Source: Isochrysis galbana
Lineage: Eukaryota > Haptophyta > Isochrysidales > Isochrysidaceae
Length of the DNA stretch: 64,000 bases
Assembly (NCBI GenBank): GCA_018136815.1
Contig: CM030931.1
Coordinates: forward strand, 9,421,829 to 9,485,828
Direction of reading: 5' to 3'
Shown here piece after piece: positions 13,735 through 23,609 of the stretch. Positions within the stretch are counted from its first letter, which is position 1, and each line of letters starts with the position of its first letter. The notes under the pieces were generated by a model, which was not told where the DNA came from, searched no databases, and saw only the letters and a program-made list of their open reading frames with translations. Both the position numbers and the translations under genes were made by a program.

Positions 13735-16700
13735 ATGGCACCGCGCAGTGAGCATAGCCTGGGTCAGCTCGTAAGACATGGCACGCTCTATGCAAAGGGC
13801 GCTCCCAAGAAGCTAGACTTCCTCAATGGGGAGTGGAAGCGATGTGAGGCGGAGCCGTACATTGGAGAGAGACCGCATTATCTGCGCACATGCGAGGACA
13901 CTAGTGGCCGCTCCTTCAAGGCGCACCTCTTCCACTCGAACGACCACTGGTACATCACACCTGTGGCAGCCGGAGGCGGAATGATTCTGTGCGGTGCGCG
14001 TAGCGATTCGCTTGCGCCGACCACCGTGCAGCCCAAGGAATGGCACTTTCCCGCACCAGGTGGGGGCGCAATTAGAATGCCTGAGTTCGAATTCGTCGTC
14101 GATGGTCCCAACACAGAAGAAGAGCCATTCTTGATGGAGGTACGTCACACCACACCTAGCCTTCCTAGTCACCCTTTGCCAATCGCAACCCAACTCCCAA
14201 CTTAGGCAGCAAGCACGCTGACTCACTTCTACCCAAAACACGTGCTTGCCATCCCAGGAGCTCGGGCGAGATTTCTTCGTGCGAGGCACCAAGCGGCTGG
14301 GCGCGCGCCAAGTAGTTTGGTTTGAATGTCCCGCCACTGGTCAGATATACCACTCAGCCGCTAAGCCGGGCGGTGCCCGCGGACGGTCTCAGCCCGGGAA
14401 ACGTTATTGCCACCTGTGCAACAAGTGCTTTTCGGCAAACAACTTTTCGCACCAGCATCTGTCCAACTTGCACCGCCCGGAGCGAGTGGAATCACTCCGT
14501 GCATTGCAGCGCAGCGATGGCACCATCGAGCTCGAGTGGAGTGCGGCCGAATCCAACGGGTTGAGCCTCACGCACTACTCTGTCTCATGCTCTGCTGATG
14601 GTGGAGAAACCTGGCACGAATGCATGGACGCCACAGGGCAACGTGCGTATGTTCCAGCCCATCTAATTCGTAACGATGTACTCTACATGTTCAGCGTAGC
14701 TGGCGTCAACCTCGCCGGCAAGGGCCCTTATTCTGAAGCATCCGAACCTGTTGGAGGAGTGGGGAATCAGCCCACCCCTGTCTTCACGAAGTATGTGACT
14801 GCAGGAATTCAACCACCCTCGCCTTTGAGTGGAGCTACTGGGTTTGAACAAACTAGTGCGGGACCGAGTGTACTGTCTCCTGTTGACGTGGGCTACGAGT
14901 CCGGAGGCACAGAGGATACGGCAGGGGTGCGCTCGCCATTCGGCCAGTGCCGCTTGGGCGAGCTCCGCCTGGATTTCTCGGAGGCGCTCGGCCCACCAAC
15001 GAGCCCCGCGCCATGTGAAACCGTCCCTCGCAATCTCTCTGGTCTCAGCCCGCAAGACTGTACCGTCACCTCAACGGCGACAGAACCGTCCAGCAGCACG
15101 AGGCAAACCAACATCCAAGCCTCCTCAGGGTTTTCACAGGGCGGGGGCCAGCTGTTTGCGCAGCCGGGAGTTCACGTCTCATGCGATGGGTCGGTCGCCG
15201 AGCAGATTGATGACTTGCCTCAGGCTGCACCACTCGCAATTGCAACGGTGACATCTCCGACTCTCGACCTCCCGGAAGAAGAGTGTGATTCGGAAGAGGT
15301 ACTCGAGAGCCAACCGGAAGATTCGACGATTGCTCCTCCTCAGCGCCGACCATCGGCGTCAGCGGCGGCCGCCTCCTATCGACGCAAGCGAGCTCGACGG
15401 GGGTTTTGTGGCAGCAGTCAGGCTTCAAGTGCAGGCGCAGCTCTTGGCTCTGAGGACGCAGGTGCCCCGGGCGCAAGTGCGATGGATGTGTCCCCGCAGC
15501 GCAGCACCGTGCACCTTGACGGCCTCTCCGCTGTGCCGACATCACTCATCGCTCGAGCCGTTCTGAGCCCTGGCCACGAGAAGGTAGGTTTCGGGCTTGC
15601 TCATCCCATCACCGACACTGGGATGAAAGTTGAATACGACGAGGGGTGCGGAGCCGATGGCTCGCCCATTCCTGTACAGGTGGCCTCCCCCCTCAAATCT
15701 AGCTGGGCTGTCGACAAGGCAGTAGTTCCTCCATCCCCAAACCTCCATTTCGCGAGAGCTTGTCCGACGGACGTGGAGCTTGGGTTCTGGCTGACCGAGA
15801 TTCAGCAGTGCACGGACGGCGCAGACTATGTGGGCGAGGCTTCGCCTCGCGTTGCCACACCACATCTGACTACTGCCGAGAAAAGCAACACCGTAGACAG
15901 TGTAGACGGCCAATTGGTGACCTACACCAATATGTGCGCCAAGGCCGCTGCCGAGGATCGGGCTAAGATGGGCGAGGAAGACTTAGTGCCGTCGATGACG
16001 AGGGCTGGACCAACAAGGAATGTCTCGGGCGGACCTCAAAGTAGCTACCGGTTGTCGAACAGCAGCACGGGAGTGGAGAGCCGGGGAACGAATGGGACTG
16101 CGCGCCTGGGGCGACTCAACGCTCCACGGGCGCTCACTGTATCGACGGGCCCGAAGGCTCCGTGTGACAATGTTGTCTCCTCGCCAACCCTCTCTCCAAG
16201 TCACATATCATCACCAACGCTCTCCGTCTCGCCGTACTTGGCATCGCCTTCCATTCACCAGTCGGTTCCACCTACTGGTATTCGCGCAGCCATGTCGTGG
16301 GACCCAGCACTCATGCAGGAGGCGGCAGCACTCATGCCTACGGACGACTTGGAAGCTCTACTAGCATCTAGCCAAACATCAAGCATGGCGCGAGTAGAGG
16401 GAGCGCATACCCATGTTACATGCGCAGGAAGCACGGCGGTAGAGCACGCGAAGCCCGTTGCCATGCAATCCACGCCATTGGCCGCTCTTGTAAACCAGCA
16501 TGCAAAGCATGTTTCATTGCAGTTCGCCCCACGTGCTGCATCTCATCGCGGGCCAAGGCACATGAAGGCAGGCGAGACTGGTGGTGGCGTTGGAAGCAAG
16601 CACTCACATGCAGACCCTCGAGAAGCCATTCCCTCCAATGTTTCGGTCGGTACGAAAGTGAGCAGTGTCAAGGGTTGGATGCGTCGTTGGGCATGGGGGG

Positions 16701-18175
16701 GTAGCACGACTGTCTCCGAGGACCGAGGTCCATGGCTGTCCGACGCCGTGGGAACGCAAGCGAAGACGCAGGGTGTCAATGCAGCATCATCGGATGTGCC
16801 GGCCTGCGATTCCGAGGACACCCGTGGCTTCAGTTACACACATCCTCAAGGGCGTGTTGAACAACTTCCGCTCGATCCGTGTCCCCCGTCCGCTCCACCC
16901 TCTGCGCCGGCTTCGTTTGATACTACTCAGGAAGTTGGGCATAGGCCAGCACACTTGAACCTGGTTGAAAAGGCTGGTGCTTCCCTAGCAGTATGGCTTC
17001 GTGCTATGAGCTCTACAGGAAGCCCGGACGGGACGCGAGGTGATGTTGGACTCAATGGGGCCCAAACTGATGCCAAGCAGTGTGGCGAGCGTGGGGTCTA
17101 CAAAGATGCACCATCAATGGCAAAGAGATCGATGGCACAATCTTCTAAGCTAGCAGAACGCAATCGCGCAAGCTCCTCGGATTCGGCCTCGATTGCCGTC
17201 TTGAGGGCAGCCAAAGCTTCTTCCACTAGGAAGGAAAGGGTCACTCTTGAGGCCGTCCACACTAGTCAACCCACCTGTGACCACTTCGGAAAGCTGTATC
17301 CGTGTGGCTCTGAGGTTGCCGCCGTCCAAACATCGATCATCGCTGGACAAACATACCATACTGTTCGCGTCAAGCTTTCGACAACGCCAACATCTACGGA
17401 GTGCGCTCTCCTCACGCCGATGCTGATACAACAGCTCGCTCGCGAGGGTATATCCACGGAAGAGCATCTGCTCTCTGACGCCCTGGCCGCAGGTGCTGAT
17501 GCCGAGTCCATAGCTGCGACAACCGAGTCGCCTTGCTGGATCGCTGAACGAATCCGGATCAATCTAAATCCTCTTGTAGCCCCCGCCGAGATGCATTGCG
17601 ATGGTTGGCGAGGGGCTTCAGAGAATGCTACGGACGCCCTAGATAAGGAGGAAAAGCTGTCACCGTCGAATCACACATCCTTGGGTGCTCATGCTACGGC
17701 TTCATGCGAAGGAGGGCAAGAGAACCTGGTAGGGTTCGACGGCGATTTATTCCCGACTTCAACGGCTACTCGAGAGAATGGTTTTGATCGTCCAGCAGCG
17801 CGTACCCGCTTTGGAGGCGCAGGTGATGGGGTAGTAGGTCTCACTTCTGCTCCTTTTGCCGAATCTGCTGCTTGTGACGAGTTTGTAGTCAAAGTGCCAC
17901 TTGGCTCAACTAGCAGTCCTCTACCTAGGAGTGTCACGCACTCGAGCACCGAACAAGCGGCGCCGAAACTGAGGGGCATAGTCTCCTCAGCTTCTCTCAC
18001 TACTCACGACCGGAAAATGGCTTTGTCGGCGCAGCCTAGCTTCACGATGTCAAACGATGGGCGTGCTACCATGTCGGTGGATTCGCTCACACTGCGAACT
18101 TCTTGTCCTCGGCCTCGCCACTCGTGTGGAGGGCTCAATCTGCCAATGCCTTGTCGTGTACAATCTTGCCCTTAA
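13735..18175 (+). CDS. C2H2 zinc-finger and fibronectin-III protein, 1440 residues
   Basis: Two exons (13735-14139, 14258-18175) with a GT-AG intron join in phase. Residues 1 to about 200 form a compact, probably folded N-terminal region of unknown type, with Trp and Cys spaced through it. Near 200 is a finger CHLCNKCFSANNFSHQHLSN and a final His, spacing C-x2-C-x12-H-x4-H. A fibronectin type III domain follows at once (about 220-300: IELEWSAAESNGLSLTHYSV, then VLYMFSVAGVNLAGKGPYS). The remaining ~1100 residues are Ser/Thr/Pro-rich and low in hydrophobics, so largely disordered, with a basic YRRKRARR string near 415 that could be a nuclear signal. The first ATG after the pyrimidine tract was chosen; an in-frame TTG upstream was not. 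I do not recognise this architecture. The long second exon may hide a small intron. Confidence 0.8.
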
Positions 18176-18788
18176 GTGCATGAAGATGATTCAACAAACG
18201 CGCGAAAGGACCACCTCACATGCTATGGCATTGATCGATCTACTTCCAGGCTTCATGAAGCATCACAACACCCATGCTCCGATTTCGGCCTTGAACATCC
18301 GATTGTCAATGGAGCGTGGGCTTGCGGTGGAAGCGACAAAAGACGACTTCCACTAGGTCCACTTTTTGAATTTGGTTCGGAAGGCTCGAAGAGGGCTCTC
18401 TCAACTATTGGAACATTTATTGCAATGCATCGAATCGTCTTCGAATCGGACTCTTGATGGAGTTGACCGCCACCAATAAGCAAGCTAACGGCGACTCGAT
18501 GGAGGAAGCTAGAAGAAAAGGAGTGGAATGTAGAATGAGCACAAACATTAGGCTAAGATAAAAGCGAGCGTCAAGCGTCTCCGCACGGATATGATGTGAC
18601 ATACACTGTTAGGCGTGCTAGATGTGGAATGATAGTACACTCTACACTATATACTACCATATGCAATCATGTGTGATGTGTGCACCCTCCAAACTGTCGT
18701 TTATCGGGTGCACTAAGCACTAAAACAACCTTTTAATGTTAATGTCCTCGCCTCGCACGCGGCAGCCCATAGTTTAAACGATGGGGGC
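18176..18788. other. 3' flank of the C2H2-FN3 gene
   Basis: No gene recognised. Short open frames overlap on both strands without motifs. Part is probably 3' UTR. Confidence 0.45.
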
Positions 18789-19064
18789 ATGGAGAGCGCG
18801 CCGACTCCCTCCTCTCTGGCCGTCACGGCCGCCAGCACGGGCGATGAGCCCATGGACACGCCGCTGTCGCCGAATCGCCCACGCGCCAACGATGCACCCA
18901 ACCAAGTGCGCGCAAGCCATCGCGCATATCGGTTCGCAAAACGGGCGAACGGCACAGCATGGCCGCCAGAGCAGGCTGCCAAGCAGAACAGCACCCATTC
19001 CACCACCACCCACAAGCACACCCAAAGACCCAAAGCACACTCCACCCTCCCACCACTCCCATAA
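18789..19064 (+). pseudogene. Retrotransposon ORF1 N-terminal fragment
   Basis: From ATG 18789 the frame reads MESAPTPSSLAV, then PMDTPLSPNRPRA and QVRAS. The ORF1 at 12592 has the same order, with PMEQPLSKRPRPP and QVRAT, so this is a diverged relative of the ORF1 N-terminus. The frame ends at 19064 without reaching the conserved C-terminal domain. Confidence 0.55.
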
Positions 19065-19225
19065 GGAAGGCCTCCGGGCCGGGCCCCTACACCGCCCTCG
19101 CGCTCACGCGTGAGTGGCCGGCCCAACCCCAACAACAACACCGCCCCCGCCAAGGGTACTGCTAGCAACGTATTGCAATTGCAAGCTCTGCACTGAGCCT
19201 GGTTAGAGCCCTAGCTAGGAACCAG

Positions 19226-19440
19226 GTATCGCGAACTATGTTTATGCTTGGTTGCGATGGAGCGCGCTGGCGCGACTCTCCTCTCCATCGGCCCCCCCGC
19301 CGAGGGCGGCCCCCCAGCTTTCATGGACTAGTCGCTGGCAAAGCGGCCGCGTCCGCCCGCGGAGGCCGAGCAGGTGCGTGCAACTCCGGTCGCGCCACAC
19401 GCCCCGTGACCCTGGCCACACCCCGCACAACAGCCATGCA
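19226..19440 (+). pseudogene. Retrotransposon leader and ORF1 start, MITE-free relative
   Basis: A diverged leader hairpin (AACTATGTTTATGCTTG) precedes GATGGAGCGCGC and a frame that matches ORF1 of the 12592 copy: MERAGATLLSIGPPAEGGPP, then KRPRPPAEAEQVRATPVAPH. The sequence passes straight through CACACGCC (19396-19403), the position where the other copy holds the MITE, so it is the unoccupied site. Two in-frame stops show that it is dead. Confidence 0.75.
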
Positions 19441-19791
19441 GACCCTTTACCCATGGGGGGCTGCAGACTGCAGAACACAGCAGAGAGCAAAAAAAAAATC
19501 TTCTTAAAAAACCCCGCTACGTGTGCGGCGTGAGGCAGTGTGCTAGTGTACCTCCCTACTACCCAACCTTAACCCCTAACAACCCCCTCCCCCTTCCCCA
19601 GTTCCCTCATTAGCGGAGAAGCTGGTTCCGGGGAGGCCGCGCGCGCTGCTTCGGCCAGGAGTTGGAGAGAAGGGGGCGGGAGACTGTGGCTCGTCCTTTG
19701 CTTTCGGTGTTAGCTTTGGTTATTCTCCCTTAAAAACTTTAGATTCCTTTTTTAGTAACTGCTGTGATTCCTACCCAGAGATTTAGCTGCT
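19441..19791. other. Junction region and 3' tail of the half-LINE
   Basis: No gene. TAGCGGAGAAGCT at 19611-19623 nearly matches TAGCGAAGAAGCT at 23207-23219 (12 of 13), so the pair could be a target-site duplication bounding the retrotransposon. No poly-A tail is seen. Confidence 0.45.
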
Positions 19792-20523
19792 TTAGGTGAT
19801 GTGTCGTAGGTCTAGCCCCCTTGCCGCTTGCAAGAGGTCCTCCGACGTTCCTATGTTGAAATCCTTGTCCACCGTGTACAGCGGGCTTATCATTTTCTTA
19901 ATGTGTTTGTTGCTCGGGGCGTGTAACCCCATATTCTCCCGTTGTTTTTTTAGCCTCTGAAAGAAACCGACTTTCGCCGTTACTAACAGGTGATATCTCG
20001 TGAGGATCGCTCTTAAGATCGACCTGACGGACCTGCCGTCCGCGTTGCCATACTGGATGTTATAGAAGTCGGTTAGAATATACCTCCACGCCAAGATACC
20101 TAAGTATCCTGAGGAGGGGTGCGGTCTGTCCACCTGATAGCAGAAAAGACGTTGGGGTATTTCGGATCCCGGCTTAAGGCAAATCCCTAAAAGTCCTTCT
20201 ATGAATTCAAAGACAGGCTCCGTCGCGATACATGAGGCCAAGTGAGTGGAACTCTCGGGGGCTATGCCACAAAAGCGGCATGTCGGATCGTCGGCAAAAC
20301 GGTTTGCCGTAGCTATTCTCCTATGTAGAATATGTTTAAAATGCAGATAGGAGTCCCTAGGTGTTAAAAAGTTATATTTGTACAGTTGCGATACTTGTTT
20401 CCACTTTCCCGAGAGGACCGGTAACCTTTTCTCCCATCTTAGTGTGGATTTTTGTGCTTTTGTCTTCCTCAGCGCGAGGAACGCTTTAGTCAAGACCCTG
20501 ACACTCACATCCTCTAGCGTAGT
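19792..20523 (-). pseudogene. LINE ORF2 C-terminal remnant with zinc knuckle
   Basis: About 240 residues ending in a stop at 19792-19794. The segment YLHFKHILHRRIATANRF leads into CRFCGIAPESSTHLASC, a C-x2-C-x8-H-x3-C knuckle of the kind found C-terminal to the reverse transcriptase in many non-LTR elements. No RT motif (such as YxDD) is left upstream; the frame begins at the deletion junction near 20520. The tail past the knuckle is open for another ~150 residues, so it decayed little after the deletion. Confidence 0.75.
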
Positions 20524-20576
20524 TTGCGTCCATTCAAATTGTATGTTGCAATCTTTAGATCGTTATTATTCACCAT
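20524..20576 (-). pseudogene. LINE ORF2 start: first residues of APE-type endonuclease
   Basis: ATG at 20576-20574 opens the frame MVNNNDLKIATYNLNGRKLR, then a stop. LKIATYNLNG is the first beta strand of the endonuclease/exonuclease/phosphatase fold, with the Asn that helps bind metal. The start codon overlaps the last 11 bases of ORF1, an arrangement that suggests termination-reinitiation for ORF2. The frame stops at the deletion point. Confidence 0.75.
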
Positions 20577-22487
20577 GACGGTACAGGCAACTAGCTCCGT
20601 TAACGCAGTATCCTGGATATGCTTTGTTAGCTTTAAGATTGCATTTTACCATACAATGTTGTTTGCCCGTTGCGGGGTCCTTTTCCCAACATCCGGGGAT
20701 GTCGTGGCTGGAAGAGCATTGGACGATTTGCCGCCCTTTCATGCGATTGTTCTTGCATTCGCCCGCCATGAATCGGCGGCAAGGTGCCGCCGCTCCAAGG
20801 CCCATAAGGGCCCTGTAGTCCATGGCGTTGCTTATCTCGCGTTGGCGTTTGCGTTGCTCCGCTTTTGCTTTGTCTTGCTCGCATGTGCATTGGCGAAAAC
20901 TGACTTGATTCTTGCGCAGATATGAGATAGCCCACGGCTTATCGTACCCTTTGCAACCTCCTGGGGCGCCGTGTATGGCAATGTCGCCTTCCGGCGTCAC
21001 GCATTCCACCGAGGAGCGGACCGCGTAGTCCAAGTTGAAATTCTCCCCATCATCGAGGGTCACGTGGAAAGTCCGCGGGAAGCGATGGCCTAGGGCAGTA
21101 GTGTCCGTGTATACGTAGAAGTGCCAAATCGGGCGTTTACCCGCCTCGACCTTCGTGATTCCCTCAAGCGAGGTTTTGACGCGTTGTTGGTTGCCCCTAA
21201 GGACATGGAAACCTTCGCGCTCCAATGCGCTAGCCAAATGTCGAGTCCTAGTTTTGTACGCCTTAACCGGGTCGAAGATGCGGGACACGATGTACGTGGC
21301 GACCTCTTTGAGGGAGGAGCGGACCGCGCTAGATTTGCGCGGTGCTGAGTCGGCTAGCGCGCCATAGGTGACTCCAAATTCGTGCGGGACTCCCGAGAGT
21401 ACTGTTTGAAGCTTGTCGCCGTAGGCGGCCTTGAATTGGTCGTGTGCGTCGTCATCGACGTAAAAGATCCAAGGGCCCTTTCGGCCCTTATCCATTCCGT
21501 CTGGAGTGGCGTCTAGGCCTTCTAGCCTAGAGAGTAGGAATTTCATGAATGTGGCTACATCTTCGCTTTTGATATCCTTCTTGTCCTCAGCTAGCTGGGC
21601 TAGCTGAATGAAGAAGGGAGTGTCTTCGGGTTCTTCTTCCTCATCTGGTGGAGGAGAAGCAAATGAGGTGGTGTTGTTTGGAGTCGGTTTTGGGTCCGAC
21701 TGGGGGTCGGCCCGCTTGCGTGACTGCGGCTGTGGCTGTTGAGCTGGTGGCTGCTGGGCTTGCTGTTGTGGCTCTTTCCCTTTGTGTCCATGTGCGGCTT
21801 GCGCGTACGACTTAGGTGGAGGATTTGGCTGTTGGTTGGAGGGAGCAAATGCTCCAGTGATTGTTTGTTGTGTCATGTGCCCGCCCCCGAGGGGTGCACA
21901 TATGGTAGGAGTTACCGCCATGGGGGTGGCAGCAGAGCTGCCACACCCCATGGGGAGTCCTTGAGTGGGTGGCTGCCCGGCGGCGCTGGCGTTCTGAGCC
22001 TGAGTCAGGTTCTGCTTGTCAGCAGGGAACAGGACTTTGCCTGCTCCCTGCTTCTGTGGCTGCCTGGGAGGCGAGGGTGGCGGCGCCATCTCGACGTCGT
22101 TGTCAAGCGGTGCTGAGGCCTGCGAGCGCTTCGGCTCCGGCGGCTTGGGGCGGCCGGCGCAGTGGGAAGAAGAAAGCCTGGAGCGTCCGACGCACAGTTC
22201 TCGTTCTTCTCTTCTCCTCCCTCCTCCACAGAGTCCTCGTCGGTGGTGGTGGTGGTGGACTCCTCGGTCGGAGAAAGGGTCTCCTCCTCGGCACCAGGAA
22301 CGCGAACAAGCTCCGCCTCCTCCGCCGCGTCCTTGGAGCAGGAGGAGGAACGAGTCGTGCGAGCAGCGCTTCCGCTCGGCGTCCAATCGACAGGTGGCCG
22401 TGTCGAGGGAGTCGAACGAAGCCAGCGAGCAGGTGCACGAGAGGAGAGGACGGAGGACCGTACGGATGCGCGCCGAGTCGCCACCAT
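20566..22487 (-). CDS. Retrotransposon ORF1 protein with C-terminal Cys/His fingers
   Basis: From an in-frame ATG at 22089 to the stop at 20566 there are about 507 residues in one frame. An earlier ATG at 22487 (MVATRRASVRSS) opens an acidic stretch in another frame, so either a frameshift lies near 22150 or translation starts at 22089. The protein has a Pro/Gln-rich N-terminal half, the family domain (GPWIFYV, QFKAAYGD, HVLRGNQQRVK, HFYVYTDTTALGHRFPR), then CKGYDKPWAISYLRKNQVSF, and a Cys/His-rich end: CRRFMAGECKNNRMKGRQIV followed by QCSSSH, and YPGYCVNGASCLYRH, which looks like CCCH zinc fingers. It probably binds element RNA. ORF1 is open while ORF2 is deleted, which may mean that it was kept by selection. 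Confidence 0.72.
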
Positions 22488-22787
22488 CGTGAGGAAGACG
22501 AGGCCGAGGAGAGAGCTGGAGGGTGAGCGAGGAGGGAGGAGGGAGACAGGCAGTAGGAGCCTTCTCACTCTGGTAGGCCGATGAGAGGGGGGAACCCCCC
22601 CGGGGGGCGGGAGGAGAGAGAGAGATATCCGAAGACCAGACCAGCCGTTTACATTAATGTTCTCGTCATATACGGTAATAATCAACCGGTCCCATGGGGG
22701 TGCCCCAGGGGTTCCGCCCGTCCTCCGCGCCCAGAGTTCCCCCGCGGAAAGAGTGAACGCACGGCGTGCACCTTCCTGGAAGTTGCT

Positions 22788-23206
22788 ATGCGCACGCACG
22801 GCGCCCCCGCGGGGGGGCGCCGGTGCACATCGCGCCGTGCCCACGCACGGCGTGCACATGTGATTGCAAGTCATCACAGGTGCTGCGTAACGAAACATCT
22901 CTTATATGGCCAGTTTACGTAGTTCTGGGCCGCAGGGGCTACACGATGGAACGGGTTGACATGCGCACGCACGGCGTATCCGCGGGGGGACCGATGCACA
23001 TCGCGCCGTGCCCACGCACGGCGTGCACATTGTGATTGCAAGTCATCATAGGTGCTGCAATGAAATATCTCTTATATGGCCAGTTTACGTAGTTGTGGGC
23101 CGCAGGGGTACACAGAGGGAACGGGTTGACATGCGCACGCACGGCGTATCCGCGGGGGACCGATGCACATCGCGCCGTGCCCATGCACGGCGTGCACCGA
23201 TGTGAT
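22788..23206 (-). repeat. Tandem ~170-bp monomers upstream of ORF1
   Basis: Three copies start at ATGCGCACGCACGGCG (22788, 22961, 23131; periods 173 and 170), the last one partial. Each holds inverted CACGGCG/CGCCGTGC arms around a G/C core and a shared ATATCTCTTATATGGCCAG block. They lie 5' of ORF1 in the reading direction of the element, the layout of promoter monomers in mouse L1 leaders. Promoter activity is inference. Confidence 0.9.
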
Positions 23207-23609
23207 TAGCGAAGAAGCTTTGACGGCGTCTCTCTCTTATAATTTTAACAAGATCTAATGTTAAACAACTACAATACAACTGTGGACATTTGATCGCTCA
23301 ATTCGACTGATGTCCCACTATTGACGGAACGACACCTGAGGGGGGCGCCGCGAGGCCCCCATTGACCCCTACTCATAAAAGTAGGTTGCGGCGAGAATAT
23401 TAAAAGTTTTTTTGCGAGGCGCGGTGGAGTAGTAGTAATTGTGAACGGATTGCAAGTTCAGTGGCTTGCTTGCAATGCTTGTAAATTGCGATTGCGCTAG
23501 AGTTGTAGGGTTGCTATGAATGGATTGCGGGTTCCGTGGTTGGCTTGCAATGCTTGTAAATTGCGATTGCACTAGGGTCGCAGGGCTGCCATGAATGGCA
23601 TTCGGCGCG
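23207..23609. other. Intergenic between half-LINE and helicase
   Basis: No gene. It contains the 75-bp tandem duplication listed next, in the 3' flank of the helicase gene. Confidence 0.6.
23448..23597. repeat. 75-bp tandem duplication
   Basis: Two adjacent copies beginning GATTGC(A/G)(A/G)GTTC and sharing CTTGCAATGCTTGTAAATTG then CGATTGC; about 85% identical by eye. It ends ~13 bases past the helicase stop codon, so it is probably in the 3' UTR. Confidence 0.85.

Larger units (their letters stand above)
19624..23206 (-). mobile_element. Half-LINE: non-LTR retrotransposon with ORF2 deleted
   Basis: Reading leftwards: tandem ~170-bp monomers (23206-22788), a non-repeated leader (22787-22488), ORF1 (22487-20566), an ORF2 start codon overlapping the ORF1 end, about 15 residues of endonuclease, then an out-of-frame jump to the last ~240 residues of a reverse-transcriptase ORF and a 3' tail. 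Nearly all of the endonuclease and the whole RT catalytic core are missing. Keeping ORF1 and both element ends while losing ORF2 resembles mammalian HAL1 (half-L1) elements. Boundaries rest on the monomers and a 12/13 candidate duplication and are tentative. Confidence 0.75.

Noticed and set aside
20566..20935. Frames on plus through the ORF1 finger region
   Set aside because: The minus frame has the Cys/His pattern and the overlapping ORF2 start; plus frames are shadows.
22005..22898. A 297-residue minus frame through the half-LINE leader
   Set aside because: Its first 137 codons cover the monomers and non-repeated leader; only the part from 22487 is plausible as ORF1, and it must change frame near 22150 to reach the conserved domain.
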